Below, piece after piece: positions 36,201-46,985 of a DNA stretch of 64,000 nucleotides (position 1 is its first letter; the number at the start of each line of letters is the position of its first letter). The stretch is from Gorsachius magnificus. Lineage: Eukaryota > Chordata > Aves > Pelecaniformes > Ardeidae. The DNA lies in assembly GCA_034008185.1 (NCBI GenBank), contig CM067081.1:20831821-20895820 (forward strand), in the 5' to 3' direction. The translations under genes were made by a program, and so were the position numbers. The notes under the pieces were generated by a model. That model made no database searches, had not been told where the DNA came from, and saw nothing but the letters and a program-made list of their open reading frames with translations.

Positions 36201-37875
36201 ACAAATATTTTTAGTGGGAGGGGGCGGGGGAAAGAAAAGTACATAATTTAGACCTGCAAAGAGGCATGTTTAACTTGCACTCTACTCTGGCCACTTACAT
36301 GGAACTTTACTCCCCTCCACTCTCTAAACACAGATAATTGCCATGGCAACCACTGTATTTCAAGACTCTTACACATACACTCACACCTTTCTTAAAGAAA
36401 CACAGAGCACAACAATGTGGGATCGACACAGTAAATCACCGGGCTGTTTTTTATTTGTTGTTAGCTAACTGTCAGGATTGAGGGAAGAGCTGGAGCCTTT
36501 CAACCCGTATCAGTTTTGGGCCAAAACCAGAAGATGTTTAGACAGACACTTTGACATCTTTACTAAAAAATTGGATGTTGTTTGGTAGCTCTGGGCAAAG
36601 GAATGACTGATGATGTCTCTGGGTGCAGGGTGAGAAGATTCCTGAGCTTGCGAAGGAGATTAAGGGCCTAATACTGAAAACCAATGAGCCACCCTTAGGA
36701 TTAGACAATAATTTATCAGAGCAAGGAGCTGTGACATTCAAGGAACTCCCTGGTAACACAGTGAACTTTCAACATTGCTGGATGCAGAGGGTAAATGAGC
36801 TGGACAAGTATCTGCAGCTCTATTGCTACTTGCTATTTGCAAGTTTTTATTCCAGTAGCCCTACTGAAATACAGACCCTGTCTGCTAGGTGCTGTGCAAA
36901 CACATGGCAGGAGAAAAAAATCTCTGCCTCCAACACTAACGATACGACCTGCTCAGAAAAACACCCCTGCCCGTCACACCTGGGACACGCGAAGGGCAGG
37001 CAGAAGAAGAGGTGCTGGGGCATGAGGCGGGCACAGAGCCAGCGTGCCAGCGCCAGCCCCGTCTCTGCCCCACGCTGCCTCTCCCCAAGGGTTTCCTTGT
37101 TGACTCTGCGTGTCTGACACGGGTCCAGGAAAGTGGCATCTGGGGGAAGGTGCCAGGCCTTCGCCCGGAGGGCGGCATCCAGCATGGAGGTATAAACTCA
37201 GTTGTTTTTATTCTTTTATCTTTGATAAGTGAATCAGGAAGTAAAAAGGACAAATGGTTTGTTTGGGAGCAGAACACACTTTATGTTTTTTCTTCGTGTT
37301 AATGATCTTCATCGCGGTGTTTGCAGTCTGGACTTCTGTCTCAGTTTGTTCTTGTGTACTTTATGAAGCATTATGAGGCGTCATTTTGAAGATGTGAGCT
37401 TCCAAGGAAGGAAGGTCTGCAATGTTTGAAAGAAGCAATATCTCAAACAAGCTTGCGTGGCTAAAGTACAATTAAGCCCTGAATGCTGAAGTATCTCTAT
37501 AAATCAAAATAACACCCCTTCTCCCTCCCCTTCAAAAAAATTCTCTGTCTGGGAGTAGGGATATTAATTTGCCTAGATGACATGTTGATTGTGGCTTGTT
37601 CTTGGAAGATTCTTTCCTTCCATCTCAGAGGTGCAGCTCATCCCCCTTTGGCCTTTTGTATTTGTAATAAATTTCAGGGGTCCGCTCTGATCCTGTCTCT
37701 GAACTGGAAGTGTTCACAGCAATTTCAGTCTGCTAAACCATATATGTTTAGTTTCCACAGAAAGAAATATTTGCATGAAATAATAAAAAGTTTTCCTTCC
37801 TTCCCTGGAAAGTTTGATCACATGGGAATCCAGCTGACACGGAAGCATTCCCTTTTCTGCAGGTCTGGAGAACTC
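33291..37875. other. Unique sequence, no gene seen
   Basis: No gene recognised. Open frames at 36623-37117 plus and 36847-37277 minus overlap in a GC-rich patch (36960-37180) and have no family signature. G-rich run at 36216-36231 (GGGAGGGGGCGGGGG). Confidence 0.6.
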
Positions 37876-37886
37876 TGCTCTCTCCC

Positions 37887-39067
37887 AGCACGGATTCACC
37901 AAGGGGAAATCATGCCTGACCAATCTGATAGCCTTCTATGATGGCATGACCGGCTGGGTAGATGAGGGGAGAGCAGTGGATGTTGTCTACCTTGACTTCA
38001 GCAAGGCTTTTGACACTGTCTCCAATAACATCCTCATAGGGAAGCTCATGAAGTGTGGGTTGGATGAGTGGACGGTGAGGTGGATTGAGAACTGGCTGAA
38101 TGACAGGGCTCAGAGGGTTCTGGTCGGCGGGGCAGAGTCCAGTTGGAGGCCGGTAGTTAGTGGAGTTCCCCAGGGCTCAGTTCTCGGCCCAGTCTTGTTC
38201 AACTTGTTCATCAATGTCCTGGACGAGGGGCAGAGTATACCCTCAGCAAGTTCACCGATGACACAAAACTGGGAGGAGTGGCTGACACGCTGGAAGGCTG
38301 TGCTGCCATTCAGCAGGACCTGGACAGGCTGGAGAGTTGGGCGGAGAGGAACATGATGAAATTCAATAAGGGCAAGTGCCGAGTGCTGCACCTGGGGAGG
38401 TCGAACCCCATGCACCAGTACAGGCTGGGGGCTGACCCGCTGGAAAGCAGCTCTGCTGAGAGCGACCTGGGAGTCCTGGTGGATGACAAGCTGACCATGA
38501 GCCAGCAGTGTGCCCTTGTTGCCGAGAAGGCCAATGGTATCCTGGGGCGCATTAAGAGGAGTGTGGCCGGCAGGTCGAGGGAGGTCAAGGGAGGTTATCC
38601 TCCCCCTCTACTCTGCCCTGGTGAGAACGCACCTGGAGTACTGTGTCCAGCTCTGGGCTCCCCAGTTCAAGAAAGATGAGGAACTCCTAGAAAGAGTCCA
38701 GAGGAGGGCAACTAGGATGATTAGGGGACTGGAGCATCACCCCTATGAGGAAAGGCTGAGAGAGTTGGGCTTGTTCAGCCTGAAGAAGAGAAGACTGAGA
38801 GGGGACCTCATCAACACATACAAATATCTTAAGGGTGGATGTCACAAGGACGGAGCCAGACTCTTCTCAGTGGTGCCCAGCGACAGGACAAGGGGCAATG
38901 GGTACAAACTGAAACATAAGAGGTTTCAGTTGAATATGAGGAAAGACTTCTTTACTCTGAGGGTAACGGAGCACTGGAACAGGCTGCCCAGGGGGGTTGT
39001 GGAGTCTCCTTCTCTGGAGATATTCAAAGCCCGCCTGGATGAAGTCCTGTGTAACATGCTCTGGGTG
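37887..39067 (+). pseudogene. CR1 ORF2 remnant (outer element), broken reverse transcriptase
   Basis: The frame begins in the RT finger/palm with [15 protein letters not shown] motif A is intact ([11 protein letters not shown], about 37988-38020), as is [14 protein letters not shown] (about 38160-38200). A one-base deletion in GGGGCAGAG (near 38228, where related copies read GGGGACAGAG) shifts the frame just before the catalytic loop. That loop reads FTDD (38251-38262) in the shifted frame instead of FADD. A further 10-bp near-duplication (38581-38590) shifts the frame again. The C-terminal blocks then match the 23.4-kb copy until interruption at 39067. Non-functional. Confidence 0.95.
38581..38590 (+). 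repeat. 10-bp near-duplication inside the outer CR1
   Basis: GAGGTCAAGG is inserted between CAGGTCGAGG (38571-38580) and GAGGTTATCC (38591-38600). The sister copy at 23401-23420 has those two blocks directly adjacent. The extra 10 bases change the reading phase by one. Confidence 0.9.
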
Positions 39068-39093
39068 AACAGAGCTGGCAGATCTTTAAGGAA

Positions 39094-40999
39094 GTGATCC
39101 ACAGAGCGCAAGAGCTCTCGATCCCCAGGTGTAAGAAATCAGGCAAAGAAGGGAAGAGACCAGCATGGCTGAGACAAGAGATGCTGGTCAAACTAAGGAG
39201 GAAGAGGGAACTGCACAGGCAGTGGAAGCAGGGACAGGCATCCTGGGAAGAGTATAGGGACTCAGAGGGATGGAAAACAAGAAGGGTTTCTACAGGTATA
39301 TCAGCTGGAAAAGGATGGTTAAAGAAAGCGTACCCCCGCTGATGAGCGAGACTGGCAAGCTGGTAACAGCAGATGAGGAGAAGGCTGAGGTACTCAATGA
39401 TTTTTTTGCCTCAGTCTTCACTGGGAACCTCTCTCCTCACCCCACCCGAGTTGATGGATGGCATGAGGGGGGACGGGAGGGCAAAACCCCTCCCGCTGTA
39501 GGAGAAGATCAGGTTCGTGACCACCTGAGGAACCTGAACGCACATAAGTCCATGGGACCTGATGAGATGCATCCCAGAGTCCTGAGGGAATTGGCCGATG
39601 TAGTTGCCAAGCCACTCTCCATGATATTTGAAAAGTCATGGCAGTCAGGTGAAGTCCCTGGTGACTGGAAGAAGGGAAACATTGTGCCCATTTTCAAAAA
39701 GGGTAGAAAGGAAGACCCTGGGAACTACTGACCTGTCAGCCTCACCTCTGTGCCTGGGAAGATCATGGAACAGATCCTCCTAGAAGCTATGCTAAAGCAC
39801 ATGGAGGCCAGGGAGATAATTCGAGATAGCCAGCATGGCTTCACCAAGGGCAAGTCCTGCCTGACGAACCTAGTGTCTTTCTATGATGGTGTGACAGCAT
39901 CAGTGGACAAGGGAAAACCAATGGATGTCATCTATCTGGACTTCTGCAAAGCCTTTGACACGGTCCCCCACAACATCCTTCTCTCTAAATTGGAGAGCTA
40001 TGGATTTGATGGGTGGACTGTTCGGTGGATAAGCAACTGGCTGGATGGCCGCATCCAGAGGGTAGTGGTCAACGGCTCGATGTCCGGATGGAGACCGGTG
40101 ATGAGTGGTGTCCCTCAGGGGTCCGTACTGGGACCGGTGCTGTTTAATATATTCATCAATGACTTAGACAGCGAGATCAAATGCACCCTCAGCAAGTTTG
40201 CGGACGACACCAAACTGAGTGGTGCGGTTGACACACCAGAAGGACGGGATGTCATCCAGAGAGACCTGGACAGGCTGGAGAGGTGGGCCTGTGTGAACCT
40301 CATGAGGTTCAACAAGGCCAAGTGCAAGGTCCTGCACCTGGGTCAGGGTAACCCCCAGTATCAGTACAGGCTGGGGGAAGAAAGGATCGAGAGCAGCCCT
40401 GCCGAGAGGGACTTGGGCGTGCTGGTGGATGAAAAGCTGGACATGAGCCAGCAATGTGCGCTGGCAGCCCAGAAGGCCAACCGTACCCTGGGCTGCATCA
40501 AGAGAAGCGTGGCCAGCAGGTCAAGGGAGGTGATTCTGCCCCTCTACTATGCTCTGTGAGACCTCACCTAGAGTCCTGCGTCCAGCTCTGGAGCCCTCAG
40601 CACAAGAAGGACATGGAACTGTTGGAGCGGGGCCAGAGGAGGGCTACAAAAATGATCCGAGGGCTGGAGCACCTCTCTTATGAGGACAAGCTGAGGTAGT
40701 TGGGGTTGTTCAGCCTGGAGAAGAGAAGGCTGCGGGGAGACCTGATTACGGCCTTTCAGTACCTAAAGGGGGCCTATAGGAAAGATGGGGAAAATCTTTT
40801 TAGTAGGGCCAGCTGTGACAGGACAAGGGGTAATGGTTTTAAACTAAACCAGGGTAGGTTTAGACTGGATATAAGGAGGAAATTCTTTACAACGAGGGTG
40901 GTGAAACACTGGAACGGGTTGCCCAGAGAGGTGGTGGAGGCCCCATCCCTGGAAACATTCAAGGCCAGGTTGGATGGGGCTGTGAGCAACCTGATCTAG
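39094..40999 (+). pseudogene. CR1 ORF2 remnant (inner element), full RT domain, disabled
   Basis: Blocks in order: linker HRAQELSIPRCKKSGKEGKR (39097-39156); a deletion/frameshift near 39262-39290, where about 25 codons (the CRDG...LELNLARDVK region usual in CR1) are missing before [19 protein letters not shown] (about 39402-39428); [15 protein letters not shown] (39660-39704); an in-frame TGA at 39729-39731 where CR1 normally has Arg; motif [12 protein letters not shown] with Asp at 39939-39941; [14 protein letters not shown] (about 40104-40145); and the catalytic FADD at 40197-40208. A one-base deletion near 40557 breaks the frame at ALVRPHLE, and a TAG at 40697-40699 replaces Glu. The terminus reads [17 protein letters not shown] and stops at 40997-40999. 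No endonuclease is present. Non-functional. Confidence 0.95.
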
Positions 41000-41070
41000 T
41001 TAGCGGTGTCCCTGCTCACTGCAGGGGGGTTGGACTAGATGACCTCTAGGGGTCCCTTCCAACCCAAAAC

Positions 41071-41094
41071 ATTCTATGATTCTATGATTCTATG
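41071..41094 (+). repeat. (ATTCTATG)3, tail of inner CR1
   Basis: Three perfect octamers mark the exact 3' end of the inner element. CR1 ends in short tandem octamers instead of poly(A), and this run is the cue for target-primed reverse transcription. Confidence 0.95.
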
Positions 41095-41154
41095 ACCCTG
41101 CTTTAGCAGGCGGGTTGGACTAGATGATCTTCCAAGGTCCCTTCCAACCCTTGT

Positions 41155-41190
41155 GATTCTGTGATTCTGTGATTCTGTAATTCTGTGATT
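41155..41190 (+). repeat. (GATTCTGT)4, tail of outer CR1
   Basis: Four octamers plus a partial one (one unit with A for G) form the 3' tail of the outer element. It is longer than the two-unit tail of the 23.4-kb copy. Confidence 0.93.
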
Positions 41191-43895
41191 TAAACACGCC
41201 CATAAGCATTCAAGAGCTGGTCACATTAAACTGGAGACGGAGTTAAGGATCCTTCTTTCAAATATTCCTTGGAACCTGCTCATTCACTGGTGATACTGTA
41301 AAACAGGGTTGCCTTAAACATGCAAAAATCTTGCACCCCATTCTCTGAAAACCAACACTGAACTTTTCCAATTCAGTTGCATCATAGTCTTTCACAAAAG
41401 AGGAAAGATGAGTGACTGTTCATTAAAAAGAGAAGTACAGAAAGCTTCACCTTCTGCGTTTATGGTTCAAATTTATATTGGAGTTTAGATCTTACTAACT
41501 TACAATGATTTTATTTATTTTTTGTTAGAGAACTCCACAGAAGTCTACCACGATTGCCATTATACAAATGGTATCACTGGTGTATGTTCTAGCATTTGAA
41601 GTCAGTTTGGGAAGAAACTACAATCTTCCTCGTGTAGTGAGAGTTATTTCTTGAGGGGACACATCAGCAGGGCTTGAATTTTGTTTCTTGTAAGGCAAAC
41701 AAAAGGGGAAAGCATTCATTGTGTTATCTGGTTATTTATCCTGCTGTGATTCAGTTGGGCGGCCATACCAAAGAGCGATGCTGCCGAGGAGGAGAAACAG
41801 GCCACACTGGATGTGCCGGTGCCCACTGTGCCTGGGCTGGAGCTCTCTGTAGGGGAATTTAGCTAAGCAGATCTTTCCTGACTGGTTGTTGTGCATCTTT
41901 TCAGATCAGATCTGAATTTGTCTTCCAAGAGTAAAACACGGTGCTGGATTGTGCTCGTCAGAATACCTGTCTGGAGGTTGCTGCTCACCAGCAAACAGTA
42001 CCAAATGCTGCAGCTCCCTGCCCTGCCCTCTTGCCCTTCCCTTTCCAGAGGGACAACCTTGGGGCTCTCCCTCTTCTGTCTCACCACCACTCCCCCACAG
42101 ACTTTCAGGAACTTAATTTGGTTTTGAAGCTCTTCCAGATTTGGCTAAGTTGGCCAGTGGCTTCAGGATTTATTAGGGGAGCCTGACGCTGCAATTACAT
42201 ATGCTTGATTTTCTTAAAAAACCCAGAATAAATACCTTGCAGTTTGTTACTGCTGAGGTCAAGCAATAGCTCCACTATCCACCAGTTGTATGGCAGACTT
42301 TTTATGGGTTAGCCATTATAGGGAGGCATGATGGAGCATGTGCACCCTCAGGCAGAATATTGAAGCTATCACAGCAAATACGTTACCTGTTTTCTGGGAA
42401 TTTTCTACCCCACTGGGGTCTTCATAAGGGCTCTGCTCTATACCTAGGAAGAAGGCTTTATCCTTGGCTTTATATCTCAGCTAGCATTAGCAAGAAAGAA
42501 GTACAGGAGATAAAAGATTCAATCTCAGCCCTTTGGCCAAAGAAGGACAGTTCTGTGGTTAGAGCTTGGGAAGGATAAGCAAATCTTCTGGTGCCCCCTT
42601 TTATTCTTTTTGAAAATCATGAGGTGTTGAAAGGATACACAAATCTGATGATTCTTAGTGTCACATGTTAGATGTCACGTTTAAGGAAGAGGCAAATAGC
42701 TGTACGGATATATAGCGTAGAAGTTTAAAATGCCTTATTTCTATTCATGAAACAGAAATCATACCTGTGCTCTACAGGCAAGGATAAAACTCCGCTGCTG
42801 AACTTTCTATAATTTAATGCTAGACTAGGTCACAGGATTGCAAAATAATGCAGAAACACACACTATTTGAGAAACATATGTTCAGAAACATAGAGTATCT
42901 GAGAAACATGTGCTGATACACAATTTATAATAATGGAATAGTCTTATACCAAGCAGGACAGTTTTATTTGAAGTTCCGTCATTTAATCTGCAGGGTGTTT
43001 TCAAAGATTTATATAGCTTATTTGGAAAAAAATTTACATTTATTGACATGGACAATATGTCTGTTTAGAGTGTGTTAAGCAGTATTTTTCACAACATTTT
43101 AGTACCAATACTTAATTTCAGCCAGAATTATAGACAATTTGTGACTAGAGGAGAGACAAAGAAAGGTAGTGGTAAAACAAAGATGACTTCAGCAAACTGA
43201 CAAACACTGTGGTTTGCCAGCCACTGACAAATATGAACAGGCTAGTCTAGGACAATTTTGTTTACATAGTGTTTTACTTTAGGAAGGAATATGCTATAAA
43301 TATCCTGCAAGTACTGTGAAGTCATAAAGTTGTCTATACTATTGAATGACTAGGCGGTAAAGCATAAATTTGATTAAACAATGAGCGGATAACGAGCAAG
43401 GTTTGACTGTAGCACCATGGGACTGAATGGAGTCAATCAATCTCATTTCTTTCTCTTCTAGCCTCCTTCAGCACTGGTCTTAATCTCAAAACCTCTTAGA
43501 TCTTTTTGCACCATGGCTGTAAACCCTCATGGCTGTGATAGTACCCTTTTTTATTTTCAGACTTTTTCAAGTCAATTTATGTCTGTTTGTTCCTGGCAAA
43601 ATTCATCCCATGGGTCAGACAGGGCTCATTAGCCTCTGTTCCTGACTCAGATTCACCTCGCCTATTTTCACATGTCTGAAGTGTTCAGCTTTGACTGCCC
43701 TTATACTCAAAGATGAGAAAGAGAAGAGCGAAACCTCCAGAAACCATTGCATTAGACTTGTATTAGACACTACTATAGGCTGAGATTAATGACTGTCTGG
43801 ATTTCTCTTCACCATATATAAAGGAGCCTTGGACGACTTGTTCATACTAAAATACTTAACTTTTAGATGCCTAATCTAGGGTAGAGGAATCTTTT
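41191..43895. other. Unique sequence, no gene seen
   Basis: AT-rich DNA with no gene recognised. Short frames at 41674-42186 plus overlap each other and have no motif. Nothing transposon-like could be recognised. Confidence 0.6.
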
Positions 43896-43899
43896 CTTG

Positions 43900-45130
43900 T
43901 GATGGTATACAATAGTCCAAACATGATCTCCCAGGGTTTTAACAATACCACTGATACTTTCCTAACTGTAGTAGTTACATTAGTTGGTACATTTTAGGAT
44001 TGCACTACCTTTGTCTTAGTTGCATTACGTAGGCAACAGATCCTGTGGATGGTTAGCACATTCAGGGTGTTCGCCTCACCTTTCAAACTGATGTGCTCTT
44101 AGTTTATTGCATAAATCTGTTTTATGAATCCTTAGGTACAGAGCATGCCATTTGATACCATTAAAGGTTATCCCATTTCAATTGCTTCACTCCTTAAGGT
44201 CATCTAGTTCTTCCTGTTTATTCAGATTCTCCTCCCTAATAAAAATGCTTTCCAAGTTTCTGTTATCAGAAAATTTCATTAGCAAGCCAACATTTTTGTG
44301 GCAAGGTACTTCCCCACTTGCTGGTTACCTTTAGTTGGTTCCTTGTGCACCTTACAATTCTTGTATTAATCCCCACTTATTCAAGATTAAATTTACAAAG
44401 AAAGATTATATCTCCCACATAAATATATTTTTTTAATTTAATCTCTCAGAACAAGAGTGCTTTTGAATCTGGTGTGAAACTTTCAGTAACCTTTTATCCC
44501 ATCTTCTATTTATCTCCATGTCTTTAATTAATCCCTTCATACATTTCGTTTTCAAGTTGTGCATGGCATTGAGTTCAAACTATCAGGTTCCAAATGTCTA
44601 GATCATTCCTTTTGCCTCCACATTAAGGACTATACTTTCTACTTTCTTGGACTTTTTGGTATGATGGATTTACCAGAATGCCATGCTATGTGTGCATTTG
44701 TATGTTCGTTTTCACAGCATAGTGAAAATGTCAGCAGAAGACAGATTGTCATGTTCTCCACCTGCACGCTCTTAATTGAATAACAAGGGGGGTTTTCAGT
44801 GCTTGGAACTGTGTCCTTTGTGGAGGCCACCACATTGATGACCACATGCATCTCCCCATTTGATCATGGAGCAGATTGGCACTGTCAGCTGCACTGAAAA
44901 GAAGGCAAGATACATAGTTCTGGGCAATATACAGATTATCTTGACTCTGTTCTCTCAATGCAGAGCCAACCATTTCATTCTTCCTTCTGTAAGGTAGAAA
45001 TGCATTTTTTTTTTTTTTTTTGCCATTTGCTTTCATTCCCTTTGCAAGATCAAACTCAACTTGCACTTTGTCAATCCCCTTGTTATTCTGAGAGCCTTTG
45101 GCTTTCTCCTTTTCACTCATCTTGCTCCTA
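43900..45130 (-). mobile_element. Ancient CR1/L3-like LINE, antisense, heavily decayed
   Basis: Read on the minus strand, 45120 to about 44950 encodes a Lys-rich block (KAKGSQNNKG..., FDLAKGMKANGKKKKKNAF) corresponding to the CR1 ORF2 linker (LELNLAKDVK.NKKGF). Around 44560-44600 the sequence corresponds to YRPVSLTSIACK-like coding, with stops. 44110-44440 carries old antisense blocks such as CATTTGATACCATTAAAGG and CTCCTTAAGGTCATCTAG. A T17 run (45005-45021) is an expansion of the Lys-codon region. Ends are approximate, and both the 43900 boundary and the family name are uncertain. Confidence 0.5.
45005..45021. repeat. T17 homopolymer
   Basis: A run of 17 T within the old antisense LINE. 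On the minus strand it encodes the Lys run. It probably grew by slippage. Confidence 0.9.
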
Positions 45131-46804
45131 GTATACTTCTAATGTGATTATTCTCTTTTTTTACAGTATTTTTAACTTGCTGGGATGCAATTTCTGGAGA
45201 GTGCTCCCCTTTGCTCCTTGATTTATGGTGTGATGACCATGCACCCCCTCTCCTCTTTGGTAGTTAGTATCCCAAACTTGGGTCCTCAAAATCTTCCTGA
45301 TGCCTCACAGTCTTCATCAGCAGGCAAAGCACCCCCTCATGGAGGTAGGCACCCCAGCATTTAGCATTCCTGCCTTTTGTCATCTCTGTCATTCGGGTCC
45401 CATCCCTCCTCCAGTCCTACCAAAATGTGAAGCCTGGTGGATGGTATACTCAAGGGTTCACTAGTCCTTTAGTCTCAAAGCCAGCATTTCTTCATCTTGC
45501 TTATTCACATACCTAAACAGCCACATCTGCTTTTATAACCCCTTGTTCCTTTGTTGGGCTGATCCCCACTCCCCAACCCTTGCCTGCTCAAAGGTGCCTC
45601 CTCCATGCAGTGGCCTCACTGTGTCTCAGGCTTTTTCTCCATATGTGACTCCTCTTAGTCTCTGGCTTGGGACCTATCTCAATGCAGTCTGTCAGCCCTC
45701 TGCCTGTGCTGCTGTCTATCCACACACCAGCTTTTCCTAAAGGTGTCCTGTAAACACAACCTGAAAATAGCTGGACCATTTATTTAAATGTTATAGGCTG
45801 ATGAGTTGTGGGGTTCATCATTCTTCCCTCCTAAACTTTCACACTTGAATTGCTGACTTACTTTCAAAATCCCATTGTATGTAAAACAGAATTGCCTCAT
45901 GATCGTTACTTTCCAAGCTAATTTCTATGAAAAGGTCTTCTTCAGTTCTAAAACATGATCAGCTGTGGCTGGTGGAGTGACTCTGGTGAAGAAATCATCC
46001 ACCTGAGAAGATCTGAGTTCTCCAGGTGATGGGAACATTTGTTCTTCGGTCTCCACCTGAAGGCTGAAGTCCTTCTGACTTCAGCTTCATAGCACACTTC
46101 TGGCATCCTCTAGAGCTGCCTTATGTCATGCCCTGGTCCCTGTGTGGCAGCTGGCACAGCACTGCTCTGTGGATCCATTCTCTTAAGAAGCTTAATGTTT
46201 TTTTCTTACGAGCAGTCCTCAGTCACATGCTGTTTCTTCTTGCCCATGTTGTGTTACATCTCAGGTTTTGTGTCACCTTTCTTTCCTTTGTCTTCTTTCA
46301 GACCTCTTTCTGCTGGGGTTTCTGGGCCTGGTGGTCTCCAGTGTTTCTTCAACTGAGACAGGGTACATTTTCTTTCATCCTTGCACACCCGTCTTCTCTT
46401 TCTTCCTGTTATGCCTTTACTTTTCCTGTACAACTAAAGTTTTTTGGGTTTTTTGAAAGTTTTTTTTTTTTCTTTGAGAAGAACTTATTTTTTTTCCTGA
46501 ACTTTGCAAAGGGATTTCCAGGTTTTGAGTACCTGGTTCTTGTTCATCGCTTTAGTTCTTGTGTAGTTTCTTTTGATGCCTCATTGCACAAAGGTAAGAG
46601 ACAGGAGAGGAACCTATCAGGCTGGAACCTGGCAGGCACGTGTAAGCTCACCTGTAGCCAGGAGTTGTATCCAACTTCAGTGTCACAAGAGCAGGGCCAG
46701 GTCCCACCACCTCCAGTCCCTTCCCTAGCCTTTTTGGGCTCTGCTGGATGCAGCAGGATTAACCTGCCTGGCCATGTTAGGCTCTTTAGTGCTAGTCATG
46801 ATCC
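45131..46804. other. T/C-rich unique sequence, no gene seen
   Basis: The plus strand is pyrimidine-rich here, which leaves long stop-poor frames such as 46128-46838 (236 codons, ATG start). That frame is rich in Phe, Leu, Ser and Cys, contains a (T)n-encoded Phe run near 46451-46495, and has no recognisable domain. It is best explained by composition. Confidence 0.55.
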
Positions 46805-46985
46805 TAACTCTGGCCTGGCAGCCAGAGGACAGGACTAGCTTCCAGGTGACATGAGTTCTGGTCCCTGCTCTACCCAACAACCTCTTTATGTCTTATTTTT
46901 CCCATCTGTAAGGAAGTTTAAGGTTACCAAATTCTTTGTAAGGCACATTGAGGCTGAAGTGCATTTTAAATTCATTAAGTTACGC
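46805..46985 (+). mobile_element. Old MIR-like (CORE-type) SINE remnant
   Basis: The blocks GCCAGAGGACAGGACTAGC, GAGTTCTGGTCCCTGCTCTAC, TTTTTCCCATCTGTAAGG and TTTGTAAGGCACATTGAGGC occur in the order expected for an old amniote MIR-like SINE (the related core reads TGGGTTCTATTCCCAGCTCTGCC...CCCCATCTGTAAAATGGGG...). The RNA polymerase III head is lost or unrecognisable. The family name is uncertain. Confidence 0.5.

Larger units (their letters stand above)
39068..41094 (+). mobile_element. CR1 LINE (inner), nested in the outer CR1
   Basis: 5'-truncated CR1 of about 2.0 kb in the same orientation as its host. It starts in the ORF2 linker after the endonuclease domain ([20 protein letters not shown], from about 39077). 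It includes the whole RT domain and the C-terminus, then a 3' UTR (GGTTGGACTAGATGACCTC, 41028-41046), and ends with three perfect ATTCTATG octamers at 41071-41094. Host sequence resumes at once with ACCCTGCTTTAGC. Its tail octamer differs from that of the outer element, so the two belong to different subfamilies. It is younger than the outer insertion by position. Confidence 0.97.
37876..41190 (+). mobile_element. CR1 LINE (outer), split by a nested CR1
   Basis: 5'-truncated CR1 in two parts: 37876-39067 and 41095-41190. The left part starts inside the RT domain ([20 protein letters not shown], from about 37887) and runs almost to the ORF2 terminus. The right part holds the last codons, the 3' UTR (GGTTGGACTAGATGATC, 41113-41129) and a GATTCTGT octamer tail (41155-41190). 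Joining the parts restores the order seen at 23879-23964 (LWVT|LL). At the junction at most 3 bases (TGA) could be a target duplication, as usual for CR1. The 38549-39067 segment is nearly identical to 23377-23890. Confidence 0.97.

Noticed and set aside
36623..37277. 164-codon plus and 113-codon minus frames
   Set aside because: GC-rich patch, no family signature, mutually overlapping.
46128..46838. 236-codon plus-strand open frame with ATG
   Set aside because: Pyrimidine-rich DNA makes stops rare. The translation is Phe/Leu/Ser-rich with a homopolymer-encoded Phe run and no domain.
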